From contig JBGAIL010000100.1 in NCBI GenBank assembly GCA_044225565.1, positions 1-17,284 of the forward strand: a stretch of DNA of 17,284 nt, in the 5' to 3' direction. Both the position numbers and the translations under genes were made by a program. The notes beneath the pieces were generated by a model. That model did not search any database. It was not told where the DNA came from and worked only from the letters and a program-made list of their open reading frames with translations. This DNA is from CAVXAE01 sp044225565 (GTDB taxonomy: Bacteria; Pseudomonadota; Gammaproteobacteria; Steroidobacterales; Steroidobacteraceae). The first letter of the stretch is position 1. Each line of letters opens with the position of its first letter. This document shows positions 1 through 8,070 of the stretch, one piece after another.

Positions 1-1
1 C

Positions 2-1600
2 AACCAAGTCCTGGACATCCTGCGCGGTCTCTGGCGCTTCCGCTGGACCGCGCTCGCCGTCGCCTGGGGCATCTGCGTGCTCGGCTGGCTGGTGGTCTTG
101 AGCCTGCCCAACAAATACGAAGCCAAGGCGCGGGTGTTCATCGATCCGCGCACGGCGCTGAAGCCGGTGCTGGAAGGCATCGCCATCGAGCAGGACGTGA
201 CGGCGGAGGTCAACTTCGTGCGTCAATCGCTCCTCGGCCAGGCGCATCTGCAGAAGATCGTGGACGAGACCGGCATGGCCGCCAAGGCCCGCACGCCGCG
301 GGAAGCGGCAAAGGTGCTGGATGACCTCGGCAAGACGATCATCATCGCCGTGCAATCCGGTCAGGGCTCCGTCGAGGGCGATCAACCCACGCCCAGCCGC
401 ATTTACGACATCGCCTACCAGGATGTCGAGCGTGAGCGCGCGCTGAAGGTGGTACGGATCCTGGTCGACACTTTCCAGCAGGGAACCCTGGGCGGGAAGC
501 GCCAGAGCTCCATCGACGCGCAGAAATTCGTGGAGAAGCAGATCGCGGACTACGAGACGAGGCTCGGTGAGGCCGAGCAGCGGCTGGCGGAATTCAAGAA
601 GCGCAACGTGGGCATGGTGCCGGGCGAACAGCAGGGTGACTACTTCACGCGGCTGCAGACCGAGATGGACGCGGTGAAGAAATTCCAGGCTGATCTCGGC
701 ATCGCCCAGAACCGCCGTGAGACGTTGACACAGCAATTGCGCGGCGAGGCGCCCGTTGCGGCTTCCGCCGGCGTGGTCGCCGGGCCGGGTGGCACTCCGG
801 CGGGGCAGGGTGACACGCTGTCCCGCATCAAGGAGACGCAGGCGAGGCTCGATGACCTGAAGCTGCGCTACACGGACGAGCACCCCGACGTCATCGCGAC
901 CCAGGAAACGCTGTCACAGCTTCAGGAGCGTCGTGCGCAGGAGCTCGAGGCGCTCAAGAGAGGCGATGCCAATGCGGCCGCCGTGACCGGCGCCAGCTCG
1001 AATCCGGTATACCAGGACATCCAGCTGCGGCTGAACCAGGCGAACGTCGAGATCGCGGAATTGCGTGCCACGCTCGGCATCCATCAGCAGAAAGTCGCGG
1101 AGTTGCGGCGGATGCTGGACACGATGCCCGAGGTGGAAGCCGAGTATGCCCGCCTCAATCGCGACTACGACGTCACCAAGGCCCAGCATGCGGAGCTGAT
1201 CAAGCGTCTGGAGAAGGCGCGGGTCGGTGAAGAGGCCGAGGCCACGGAATCCATGCGATTCGATGTCCTCAATCCACCCGAGGCGGATTACAACCCGGTG
1301 TCGCCGCAGCGCACCCTGCTCCTCGGGCTGGTGCTCGTCGTCGGCCTGGGCGGCGGAGTGGGCGTCGCCTACCTGCTGAGCCTCATCAAGCCCGTCATCT
1401 ACAGCGCGCAGGGGTTGGCGCATCTCACCGGCGCCACCGTGTTCGGTGTGGTCAGCGCTTTCACGGGTCCCGATCATGCTTCCCGCCGCAGGCGTGGATA
1501 TCTCGTGTACTCGGTGGCCTGTTCCACCCTGTTCGTGGCGCTGGTGGCTGCGGTGCTCGCGGGCAGAATGTTCAGCCCCCTACTGGGAGGTGCCTTGTGA
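2..1600 (+). CDS. XrtA-system polysaccharide chain-length determinant (Wzz/GumC type), 5' partial
   Basis: This is an inner-membrane polysaccharide co-polymerase that sets chain length and couples polymerisation to export, working with the kinase encoded next. The frame is open to the left edge, so the true start lies upstream; 532 residues are visible, close to full length for the family. In window numbering there is a transmembrane helix at about 15-37 (WTALAVAWGICVLGWLVVL), then a Wzz-like periplasmic domain starting KYEAKARVFIDPRTALKP. Long charged coiled-coil stretches follow at roughly 175-240, 275-325 and 345-410. Near 440 comes the proline-rich PEADYNPVSPQRTL segment that precedes the second transmembrane helix in Wzz proteins, then a final hydrophobic helix at the C-terminus. 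It lacks a fused kinase domain. The stop overlaps the next start (GTGA), as in other XrtA loci. Family assignment rests on the sequence pattern and neighbours. Confidence 0.9.
   Translation, partial: NQVLDILRGLWRFRWTALAVAWGICVLGWLVVLSLPNKYEAKARVFIDPRTALKPVLEGIAIEQDVTAEVNFVRQSLLGQAHLQKIVDETGMAAKARTPREAAKVLDDLGKTIIIAVQSGQGSVEGDQPTPSRIYDIAYQDVERERALKVVRILVDTFQQGTLGGKRQSSIDAQKFVEKQIADYETRLGEAEQRLAEFKKRNVGMVPGEQQGDYFTRLQTEMDAVKKFQADLGIAQNRRETLTQQLRGEAPVAASAGVVAGPGGTPAGQGDTLSRIKETQARLDDLKLRYTDEHPDVIATQETLSQLQERRAQELEALKRGDANAAAVTGASSNPVYQDIQLRLNQANVEIAELRATLGIHQQKVAELRRMLDTMPEVEAEYARLNRDYDVTKAQHAELIKRLEKARVGEEAEATESMRFDVLNPPEADYNPVSPQRTLLLGLVLVVGLGGGVGVAYLLSLIKPVIYSAQGLAHLTGATVFGVVSAFTGPDHASRRRRGYLVYSVACSTLFVALVAAVLAGRMFSPLLGGAL
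1585..1590 (+). promoter_or_regulatory. Ribosome binding site for the tyrosine autokinase
   Basis: GGGAGG lies 6 nt before the GTG at 1597, inside the last codons of the chain-length gene. It supports GTG 1597 as the kinase start despite the non-ATG codon and the 4-nt overlap with the upstream stop. Confidence 0.6.
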
Positions 1601-2541
1601 GCCTGGTCGAGAAAGCGCTGCGGAAGCTCCAGGATTCGCGCGCCACCGGCGGCGGTGACGCGAAGGAAGTGCTGGACGACATCGTGGTCGGGTCCGTGGT
1701 GTCCACCGGCGCCCATCCGCGCCCGGAGTTCGGCGGCGGTGCCGATGTCGACATTCCGCACCGCGGGGGCCCCCGGACCGACAAGCTGATCACCATCGAC
1801 AGGGCGCTGCTTCGCAGCACCGGGCTGATGCCGGCGGAAGACCAGGAGCGCCGGTTCGCCAACGAGTACCGGCAGATCAAGCGGCCGTTGATCGCATTCT
1901 CCCGGGCGAACGCTGACCCGAAGAGCAGCGGGCGGCTGATCATGCTCACGAGCGCGCTGCCCGGCGAAGGCAAGACGTTCACCACCATCAATCTCGCCAT
2001 GAGCATGGCGCGCGAGAAGGACCTGCACGTCCTGCTGGTGGACGCCGATGTCGCCAAGCCGCACATCAGCCGCACCTTTGGTGTGGACCAGGAGGCGGGT
2101 CTGCTGGATTCCCTGGGTGACGACCGTGCGGACGTCGAATCGCTCGTCATCCCGACGGACATTCCGGGCCTCAGCATCCTGCCCGCGGGGCACCAGAGCG
2201 AGAGCGCGACCGAGCTGCTGGCCAGCCAGCGCATGGAAAAAATGGCGGCGGCGCTCGCCAGCCGCACCCCGAACCGCATCGTGCTGTTCGACTCCTCGCC
2301 GCTGCTGCTCACCAGCGAGTCCAGGGTGCTGGCCAACATGGTCGGCCAGATCGTCCTGGTGGTGCGTGCGGGGGCGACTTCGCCTCAGGCCGTCATGGAC
2401 GCGGTGAGCTCGCTGGGCAGCAACTGGGAGACCAAGAATGTCGGCCTGGTGCTCAACCAGAGCGAGGCCGCCGATCCGGGCACTTACTACGGTTACGGCG
2501 ACTATTACGGCGCCGGCGCGCAAGCCCAGACGAAAAGCTGA
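1597..2541 (+). CDS. XrtA-associated tyrosine autokinase (BY-kinase)
   Basis: This is a cytoplasmic bacterial tyrosine kinase that binds the chain-length protein and controls polymer length through cycles of autophosphorylation. The 314-residue protein opens with MSLVEKALRKLQDSR, typical of the PEP-CTERM-associated kinases. Walker A is GEGKT at 123-127, Walker A' is VLLVDAD at 145-151, and Walker B is IVLFDSSP at 228-235. The C-terminus carries a tyrosine cluster (Tyr 297, 298, 300, 303, 304), the expected autophosphorylation tail. No transmembrane segment is present, so it needs the separate membrane partner encoded upstream. The GTG start overlaps the upstream stop and has a strong Shine-Dalgarno sequence. 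Family and role are clear; the phosphorylated residues are inferred. Confidence 0.93.
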   Translation: MSLVEKALRKLQDSRATGGGDAKEVLDDIVVGSVVSTGAHPRPEFGGGADVDIPHRGGPRTDKLITIDRALLRSTGLMPAEDQERRFANEYRQIKRPLIAFSRANADPKSSGRLIMLTSALPGEGKTFTTINLAMSMAREKDLHVLLVDADVAKPHISRTFGVDQEAGLLDSLGDDRADVESLVIPTDIPGLSILPAGHQSESATELLASQRMEKMAAALASRTPNRIVLFDSSPLLLTSESRVLANMVGQIVLVVRAGATSPQAVMDAVSSLGSNWETKNVGLVLNQSEAADPGTYYGYGDYYGAGAQAQTKS

Positions 2542-2555
2542 AAGAGGGTGGCAGC

Positions 2556-3881
2556 ATGATTTCTCGCCGCATGGCCGGCTGGCCGACCTGTGTGCTGGTC
2601 CTGGTGGTCGCGGCCGGCTCCTCCGCCGTCCAGGCGGCCGATGTGGGGTACCACGTGAGCGTGGGCCTCGGTTATTCGGACAACATCGCCCGCCTGCCCG
2701 AGGACGAGGAGAGCGAGACCATCGGCTCGCTGGGGCTGGATTTCTCGATCCTGCAGCGCAGCCGCAAGCTGGATCTGCAGGCCACTGCCGACCTCTCGTG
2801 GCTGAAATACTTCGGCGACACCTACGACAGCGAGCTCGTCGGTACGTTCACCGGCGAGGGAACCTACGAGATCGTCTCGGAGCACCTCGCCTGGGTGGCG
2901 CAGGACAACTTCGGCCAGGTGCGCATCGATCCGTTTTCCGCGCTCACGCCCGACAATCTCGAGAACATCAATTACTTCACCACCGGTCCGGACCTGACCT
3001 TCGGCATGGGAAAGGACACGAGGCTGCGCCTCTCGGGCCGCTTTTCCGACATCGCGTACGAGGAGAGTCCCTTCGACAGCACGCGGCTCTCCGGCAACGC
3101 CCGGTTGATGCACGCCATCTCGTCGGCGACCACGGTCTCGCTGAACGCGCAACGCGACCACATCGATTTCGACGAGGCGCCCGATGATCTCGACTACGAT
3201 CGTGACCAGGCCTTCCTGCGCTATGAGGCGACCGGCTCCCGCACGCAGCTGGCCGTGGACCTGGGCTACAGCCGCCTGCTGCAGGGCGACGAGACGACCG
3301 ACGGGCTGATGATGCGGCTGGAAGCATCCCGCAACGTGTCGGCGTCCTCCACGGTCCTGCTGACGGCAGGCCGTGAGTTCCTGGATGCCGGTGACAGCTT
3401 CCGCCTGGAGCAGGGCTTGCCGAGCGGAGGATTGGAAGCCCGTCCCTCGACACAAACTCCGAACCCTTTCACCAGTACCTATGCGAGTCTGGGCTGGCAG
3501 TTCCATCGCAACCGCACCGGACTCACGTTCGACGTGACGCATTTCGACGATGCCTACGAGACGGCCAGCGCGCTCGATCGCACGCGCATGCTCGCCAGTC
3601 TGGGGCTCACTCGCGAGATCACTCCTGCGATGAGGCTGTACCTCGGTGGCACGTATGCGCAGGAAGATTTCGATACGGCCATCGGCGACTATCACGAGAC
3701 GGGCGGCATGCTGGGCCTCACGCACCGCCTGGGACGCAACCTGACGGTCGGCGCCCGGTACAACCACCTCCGGCGCAAAGGCGACGTGCCCGTCGGCGCG
3801 ATCAGCGAGAACCGGTTCTGGCTGAGCCTGTCCTATGGCCGCGACGCTCCCCAGGCTGCACTGGCGCCCCGCATCCAATGA
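2556..3881 (+). CDS. PEP-CTERM system-associated outer-membrane beta-barrel protein (TIGR03016-like)
   Basis: The 441-residue protein starts with a signal peptide: MISRR, a hydrophobic stretch to about residue 25, and an AxA-type cleavage site at VQA|AD near 28. After that come many alternating amphipathic strands with aromatic ends, such as YHVSVGLGYSDNIAR, LDLQATADLSWLKYFG and TGLTFDVTHFDDAYE, ending with FWLSLSYGRD. This is the pattern of a large outer-membrane beta-barrel. Position directly after the kinase and before FemAB matches the conserved XrtA-cluster outer-membrane protein of unknown function. It may be an export pore or a surface anchor for the polysaccharide, but that is inference. 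An AGAGGG-type ribosome site precedes ATG 2556, and the gene starts 14 nt after the kinase stop. The last 10 residues (PQAALAPRIQ) run past the last predicted strand, so the protein lacks the usual terminal aromatic residue. Confidence 0.8.
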   Translation: MISRRMAGWPTCVLVLVVAAGSSAVQAADVGYHVSVGLGYSDNIARLPEDEESETIGSLGLDFSILQRSRKLDLQATADLSWLKYFGDTYDSELVGTFTGEGTYEIVSEHLAWVAQDNFGQVRIDPFSALTPDNLENINYFTTGPDLTFGMGKDTRLRLSGRFSDIAYEESPFDSTRLSGNARLMHAISSATTVSLNAQRDHIDFDEAPDDLDYDRDQAFLRYEATGSRTQLAVDLGYSRLLQGDETTDGLMMRLEASRNVSASSTVLLTAGREFLDAGDSFRLEQGLPSGGLEARPSTQTPNPFTSTYASLGWQFHRNRTGLTFDVTHFDDAYETASALDRTRMLASLGLTREITPAMRLYLGGTYAQEDFDTAIGDYHETGGMLGLTHRLGRNLTVGARYNHLRRKGDVPVGAISENRFWLSLSYGRDAPQAALAPRIQ

Positions 3882-4915
3882 TCCTGACGGTGGCGGCGCG
3901 TCCCGCTCCTGACTGGGATGCGTTCGTGAAAGCGCGGCCGACCGCCAGCGTATACCTGCGCGGCGGCTGGAGCCTCCTCGCACAAGAGGTGTTCGGCCAC
4001 GATCCCCATTTCATCGAAGCCCGTGATCACGCTGGCGCGTTGTGCGGCGTGTTGCCGGTGGTTCGGCAGAAGAGCCTGCTCTTCGGCAACTTCGCCACGT
4101 CCCTGCCGTTCTTCAACTATGGAGGCGCGCTGGCAGACGATGAGCAGGTGGCGCTGCAGCTCATGGAGCGCGCTCGTGTCCTCGCACAGGAGCTGGGTTG
4201 CCGATACCTGGAGCTGCGGGATGCAGAGCGTCGCCCGGGCAGCTGGCAGGTGCGGACCGACAAGGTCACGATGATCCTTGATCTTCCCGCGGACGCCGCG
4301 GCGCTTTCCAGGCAGCTGGGCTCGAAGCTGCGCTCGCAGGTCAAGCGCGCCGACCGGGAAAGTCCCTCCCTGCGTGTCGGTGGCGCAGAGCTTTTGAAGG
4401 ATTTCTACGAGGTCTTCTGCCACACGATGCGCGACCTCGGAACGCCTGTGTACCCGCTGCGCTTCTTCGATGCCTTGTTTCGCGCATTCCCCGATGAGTG
4501 CCTGCTGGTCGTGGTGGACCGTGCGGGCAAGCCGGCGGCCGCAGGGTTCCTGATCCTCGCCGATGGCCGGGCCGAGATCCCGTGGGCGGCCTGCCGCGAG
4601 GATGCCAAGCCCGCCGGCTTCAACATGAAGCTGTATTGGGAAATCCTGATGACCGTCATCGAACGCGGCTGCCGGCAGTTCGACTTCGGCCGTTCGACGA
4701 TGGACAGCGGCACCTACCGGTTCAAGAAGCAGTGGGGCGCGCGACCCGTGCAGCTGTACTGGCACCGCTGGGAGCGTGATGCGGATCCTGCAAAGGCAGG
4801 CGTTCCGGCAAAGGAGGGGCGCCTGATGCGCTATGCGACATCCGCCTGGCAGAAGCTACCCCTGGGGGTCGCCAATGCCCTGGGGCCGCTGGTGAGCCCG
4901 AGCCTGCCCTGGTGA
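3878..4915 (+). CDS. FemAB-like protein, XrtA/PEP-CTERM system-associated
   Basis: This is a GNAT-fold protein of the FemAB type. The family makes amide bonds from aminoacyl-tRNA in cell-wall peptides; members in exosortase loci have no proven substrate and are thought to modify the polysaccharide or its anchor. The 345-residue protein contains an N-terminal half with SVYLRGGWSLLAQEVFGHDPHF near 24-45. The second acetyltransferase-like domain includes LGSKLRSQVKRADRE at about 147-161, a helix containing FYEVFCHTMRDLGTPVYPLRFF, and the conserved FGRSTMDSGTYRFKKQWG at about 270-287. ATG 3878 overlaps the upstream TGA (ATGA) and has no clear ribosome site, so translation is probably coupled. It ends the + operon: the next gene is convergent 66 nt away. 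That gap holds a small GAGAC/GTCTC inverted repeat but no T tract. Confidence 0.88.
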   Translation: MILTVAARPAPDWDAFVKARPTASVYLRGGWSLLAQEVFGHDPHFIEARDHAGALCGVLPVVRQKSLLFGNFATSLPFFNYGGALADDEQVALQLMERARVLAQELGCRYLELRDAERRPGSWQVRTDKVTMILDLPADAAALSRQLGSKLRSQVKRADRESPSLRVGGAELLKDFYEVFCHTMRDLGTPVYPLRFFDALFRAFPDECLLVVVDRAGKPAAAGFLILADGRAEIPWAACREDAKPAGFNMKLYWEILMTVIERGCRQFDFGRSTMDSGTYRFKKQWGARPVQLYWHRWERDADPAKAGVPAKEGRLMRYATSAWQKLPLGVANALGPLVSPSLPW

Positions 4916-4981
4916 GACGCGGTCTCGTGCCCAACGTCCGGTCGGGCAGGAATCAGCGCCTCAGCGCGCTTCGGGCCGCGA

Positions 4982-5497
4982 TCATTCGAAGGCGAGCAGC
5001 GCGGCCAGCGAGGTCGCGAGGACGGTGGCGAGGCTCACCTTGATGGCAGTGGAGTTCTGCCGTGTTCCGCGGCGGATGCCGCGCAGGAGCCGATCCACCT
5101 TGGATGCAGGCCGGTGGAGGAAGGCGACCTTGCGGACGTACGTCTCCACTTCCCAAGTCCACGTCGTGCCGGCGGCGAAGTAGGCGATGTCACCGCGCTC
5201 GAGGATCTTGGTCTCGCCCTGCGGCGAAGTGACTTTCACGCTGCCGTCGAGGATCAGCACGGTCTCGTCCCATCCGAACGACCACCTGAACGAGCCCGCC
5301 GTACAGTCCCAGACGCTGGTGGACGAGCTGTCGTCGCGGCTGGCGGAATGGAGGCCGGACCGGGCTCGCGGAGCGCCGGACAGCACCCACGAGGGGTCGA
5401 TGGGCGCGGACTTCAGGAAGATGGAATCGGCGCTGGAAGAGCCGTTCCGTGAACGGGAAATGAGGCTATCGGGCACCTTCCTCGCAGCATCACTCAT
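4982..5497 (-). CDS. Cupin-domain protein (DUF861/EutQ-like) with C-terminal membrane tail
   Basis: The 171-residue protein has a Cupin_3-type barrel at about 60-128. The family signature is readable as VWDCTAGSFRWSFGWDETV, LDGSVKV, GDIAYFAAGTTWTW and YVRKVAF. The usual cupin metal-binding HxH pair is absent, as in many members of this subfamily, so a catalytic role is uncertain; binding a small sugar or acid ligand is equally possible. Residues 133-147 are basic and residues 149-170 form one hydrophobic helix that reaches the very end (STAIKVSLATVLATSLAALLAFE), which suggests a tail anchor. I chose ATG 5497 over the in-frame ATG 5518 because GAGGG sits 9 nt before it and overlaps the longer version. 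The gene stands alone on the - strand, convergent with FemAB and divergent from the ligase. A function in the polysaccharide pathway is inferred only from position. Confidence 0.78.
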   Translation of the reverse strand: MSDAARKVPDSLISRSRNGSSSADSIFLKSAPIDPSWVLSGAPRARSGLHSASRDDSSSTSVWDCTAGSFRWSFGWDETVLILDGSVKVTSPQGETKILERGDIAYFAAGTTWTWEVETYVRKVAFLHRPASKVDRLLRGIRRGTRQNSTAIKVSLATVLATSLAALLAFE

Positions 5498-5506
5498 GCG
5501 ACACGT

Positions 5507-5511
5507 CCCTC
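5507..5511 (-). promoter_or_regulatory. Ribosome binding site deciding the cupin start
   Basis: On the - strand GAGGG lies 9 nt before ATG 5497. A second in-frame ATG at 5518 sits upstream of this site, where it has no visible ribosome site of its own, so the shorter 171-residue protein is preferred. Confidence 0.5.
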
Positions 5512-5723
5512 GTTCCATGACGGCGGATCATGTCAGGGTCGTCACAGGCCCGGTCGGTACTGGATCACAGATGCCTTCTGGCTCGCCGACCCGTCTGCAT
5601 GGCGGCAGCCGGGGCGCTGTCGATATCGATGCCTGGGTCCTGCGCGCTTCCCGATGATCCGCTATATCATTTTCTCGTGAGCGCGCACCTGACCCCACGA
5701 ACCGCCGCAGGAAGATCCGCTTG

Positions 5724-6945
5724 ATGGTCAATGCCGCCCGCAAGCCGCAGGTGGTGGACACCACGACGTGGTTCCGCTGCACGCTGCTGTTCCTTCTGGT
5801 CGAGTACGCCCGTCCGCAGGACATGATCCCGGGCGTCGGCGCGATCCGGCCCGCCCTGCTGGTGATGCTGATCCTGATCGTATTCCTCATCAGGCACCGG
5901 GCGCTGCTCGTCCGGCGCAGCAAGCAGATCAGGATGATCTGGTACTTCATCGCGCTGCTCGGCATCCACATCCCGTTCGCGAGGAACAACTACTACGCGT
6001 ACGCGACGTTCACCAGCATGCTCAAGTTCATGCCGTTCATCCTCTCGGTGCTGGTGTGCGTCGATTCGGTCGAGCGCTTGAAGAGCTTCATGAAGTTCTA
6101 CATCGGCCTGATGGTCTATGTCTCGTTGTTCGCGATGACGCACGGCGGCATGGGGTCGGGAAACTATTTCGCCGACGAGAACGACGTCTCTCTATACATC
6201 AACATGGTCATCCCGTTCTGCTACTTCCTGTTCCTGATCGAGGAGAAGAAGGCGGGCAAGCTCTTCTACGCGGCGGCGCTGATGATCGGGCTGCTGACCG
6301 TCGTCGTGTCCTTCTCGCGTGGCGGGTTCGTGGGCCTCGTGATCATGTTCTTCATCGTATGGCTGGTGAGCCCGCGCAAGATGCTCTCGGTGTTCCTGAT
6401 CCTGGTCCTGGGCACCATCGTCTATTTCTACGCCGGCGACCGATACCGGAAGGAGATGTCGACGGTGACGGACACCAAGGAAAGCACGGCGAACGCCCGC
6501 CTGATGTCGTGGGCGTCCGCGTGGGACATGTTCCTCGACAACCCGCTCGGAGTGGGCGGCAACAACTTCCNNNNNNNNNNNNNNNNNNNNNNNNNNNNNN
6601 NNNNNNNNNNNGCTCATTCCGGAGCTCGGGGTGATCGGCATCGTCATCTTCTTCAGGCTGCTCTTCTACAACCTGAAGGACATCTTCTCGCTCAAGACCA
6701 AGAATAAAGAGTTGAGCGACGACGAGCGCTACCTGAACTCGATGTCCATCGCGTTCCTGGCTTCGCTCGCGGGGTTCTTCGCGTCGGCGAGCTTCATCTC
6801 GGTGCTGTACTACCCGCACTACTGGTACCTCACCGCGGTCATCGTCGCGGCGGCGCAGATCCGGATGAAGATGAACGGCGCGCCCCAGGGCGAGGCGGTT
6901 GAAGGCAAGGTGCCGCGGGGAAAGTCCCTGGCCAGGCCCGCCTAG
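5724..6945 (+). CDS. Exosortase A-associated O-glycosylation ligase / O-antigen ligase-like (Wzy/WaaL) protein, interrupted by assembly gap
   Basis: This is a polytopic inner-membrane protein of the O-antigen ligase/polymerase superfamily; the exosortase A-associated group is thought to polymerise or transfer lipid-linked glycan on the periplasmic side. The first 282 residues contain many hydrophobic helices, the group-typical EYARPQDMIPGVGAIRPA at 27-44, GSGNYFADENDVSLYINM at about 144-161, SFSRGG at 206-211, and NPLGVGGNNF just before the N run. After the gap the protein continues in a different frame from LIPELGVIGIVIFF to the TAG at 6943. The missing part should include the large periplasmic loop end with its conserved histidine. 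ATG 5724 has AGGAAG 9 nt upstream; TTG 5721 is possible but less likely. It is convergent with the next gene, the two stops sharing the CTAG at 6942-6945. The frame change is best explained by an N run of arbitrary length. Confidence 0.82.
6571..6611. other. Assembly gap (41 N) inside the ligase gene
   Basis: Forty-one unresolved bases lie within the O-ligase gene. The coding frame before the gap (frame of 5724) and after it (frame of 6613) differ. The true number of missing bases is therefore not 41 if the gene is intact: it must be 40 or 43, or differ from these by a multiple of three. Confidence 0.98.
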
Positions 6946-8057
6946 CCCAGCACCTTCCCGTAGAAGCCCATCGTATTGCGGAAATACGTCTCTTCGCTGA
7001 ACTCCGTCTGGGAGCGTAGCAATGCCGCCTGGCCGAGCCGTTGCCGCAGCGCGGAATCGGACATCAGGCGATCGAGCGCAGCCGCGAGCGCATCCGGATC
7101 CTCGGGCGGCACCAGGAGGCCGTCGACCTGGTGCTCGATCACGGTCGGAATCCCGTCGACGTCGGAGCCGATCCTCGGCTTCGCACAGGCCATGGCCTCC
7201 ACCAGGGTGCGCCCCATGGCCTCCGATCTCGAGGGCAGCACGAAGATGCCGCAGCTGCCGAGATGGCCGGGCATCTCCGGGTGATAGACCGGGGGATGGT
7301 GATAGATGCGCGGATGGCCGGCCATGGCGGCATTCAGCTCCGTGAGGTCGGGGAACCAGCCGAGGATCTTCAGCTTCCAGTCCGGATGGCGGTCGGAAAC
7401 CTTCTTGAACGCCTCGATCAGCACGTCGACGCCCTTGCGCTTGAAGGGGAACCCCACGAACAGGATCTCCTTGTCCTCGCGCAGGTTCCCGAAGCTGCTC
7501 GTGCTCACGTGATTGGGGAAGCGGGCGATGACCTTCCCCTTGACCTTTTCGACGAACGGATCGATCTGCTTGTCGAACAGCAGCTTGATGCCGTGCGCGT
7601 GCTCGAGCACCCAGCCCATGATCGCCGGGATGATCACTTTCTTGGCTTTCACACTGAGCTTCTCGGCGTTGTCCAGGTACTCGGCGTCCGAGGTATAGAG
7701 CCCGTTCACCTCGGGTATGAGGCGGGTGCCGAGGATCTTCGAGACGAGGACGCCGATCATCCCCGTCTTGATCGGATCGTACGTGACCACCAGATCGAAT
7801 CTCTCCCCGGCCATCCGTTTCCTCAGCGCGAAGAGCACGCAGTACAGCATGAACATCACGTTGGAATAGAGCACGTGGTGGAAGTGGTACTTGGCGCACC
7901 GGAACTCGAAATTGGCCACGCGGGTCACCTTGCGGATCCCGCTTTCCCGCGAGGTCGTGAGGATCGCCCCGTCGCAGTGCCTGCCCAGATCCCGGTAGTA
8001 CCGCTCGTTGATGCTCATCTTCGGGCCAGGGGTGATGAACAGCACTTTGTATCTCAT
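6942..8057 (-). CDS. Glycosyltransferase family 4 (GT-B fold)
   Basis: This 371-residue cytoplasmic enzyme adds one sugar of the repeat unit from an NDP-sugar donor with retention of configuration. The acceptor and sugar cannot be read from sequence. The N-terminal Rossmann half begins MRYKVLFITPGPKMSINERYY. The C-terminal donor-binding half starts near 197 with ILFVGFPFKRKGVDVLIEAF (Lys206, Arg207 and Gly209 typical of the phosphate-contacting loop), followed by WKLKILGWF. The EX7E motif is Glu279-x7-Glu287 within SEAMGRTLVEAMACAKP, followed by GIPTVI and GLLVPPEDPDALA. GGGAG lies 5 nt before ATG 8057, and the gene begins 13 nt after the flippase stop, so it is last in the wecB-flippase-GT unit. 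Its stop overlaps the convergent ligase stop. Confidence 0.92.
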   Translation of the reverse strand: MRYKVLFITPGPKMSINERYYRDLGRHCDGAILTTSRESGIRKVTRVANFEFRCAKYHFHHVLYSNVMFMLYCVLFALRKRMAGERFDLVVTYDPIKTGMIGVLVSKILGTRLIPEVNGLYTSDAEYLDNAEKLSVKAKKVIIPAIMGWVLEHAHGIKLLFDKQIDPFVEKVKGKVIARFPNHVSTSSFGNLREDKEILFVGFPFKRKGVDVLIEAFKKVSDRHPDWKLKILGWFPDLTELNAAMAGHPRIYHHPPVYHPEMPGHLGSCGIFVLPSRSEAMGRTLVEAMACAKPRIGSDVDGIPTVIEHQVDGLLVPPEDPDALAAALDRLMSDSALRQRLGQAALLRSQTEFSEETYFRNTMGFYGKVLG

Positions 8058-8070
8058 TGAGGCTCCCAGG

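Noticed and set aside
2505..3983. 492-codon open frame on the - strand opposite the outer-membrane protein gene
   Set aside because: Low-complexity composition, no domain motif and no ribosome site; it is the shadow of a gene with a clear signal peptide and operon position.
4902..4970. Possible terminator between the convergent FemAB and cupin genes
   Set aside because: Inverted repeats exist (GAGAC/GTCTC at 4914-4926, CCTGCCC/GGGCAGG at 4903-4950, AGCGC/GCGCT at 4955-4970) but stems are short or widely spaced and no T tract follows in either direction.
5660..5670. TATATC as a -10 box for the O-ligase
   Set aside because: It stands out as AT-rich and is suitably placed about 55 nt before the start, but nothing like TTGACA lies 16-18 nt upstream, so it cannot be called a promoter from sequence alone.
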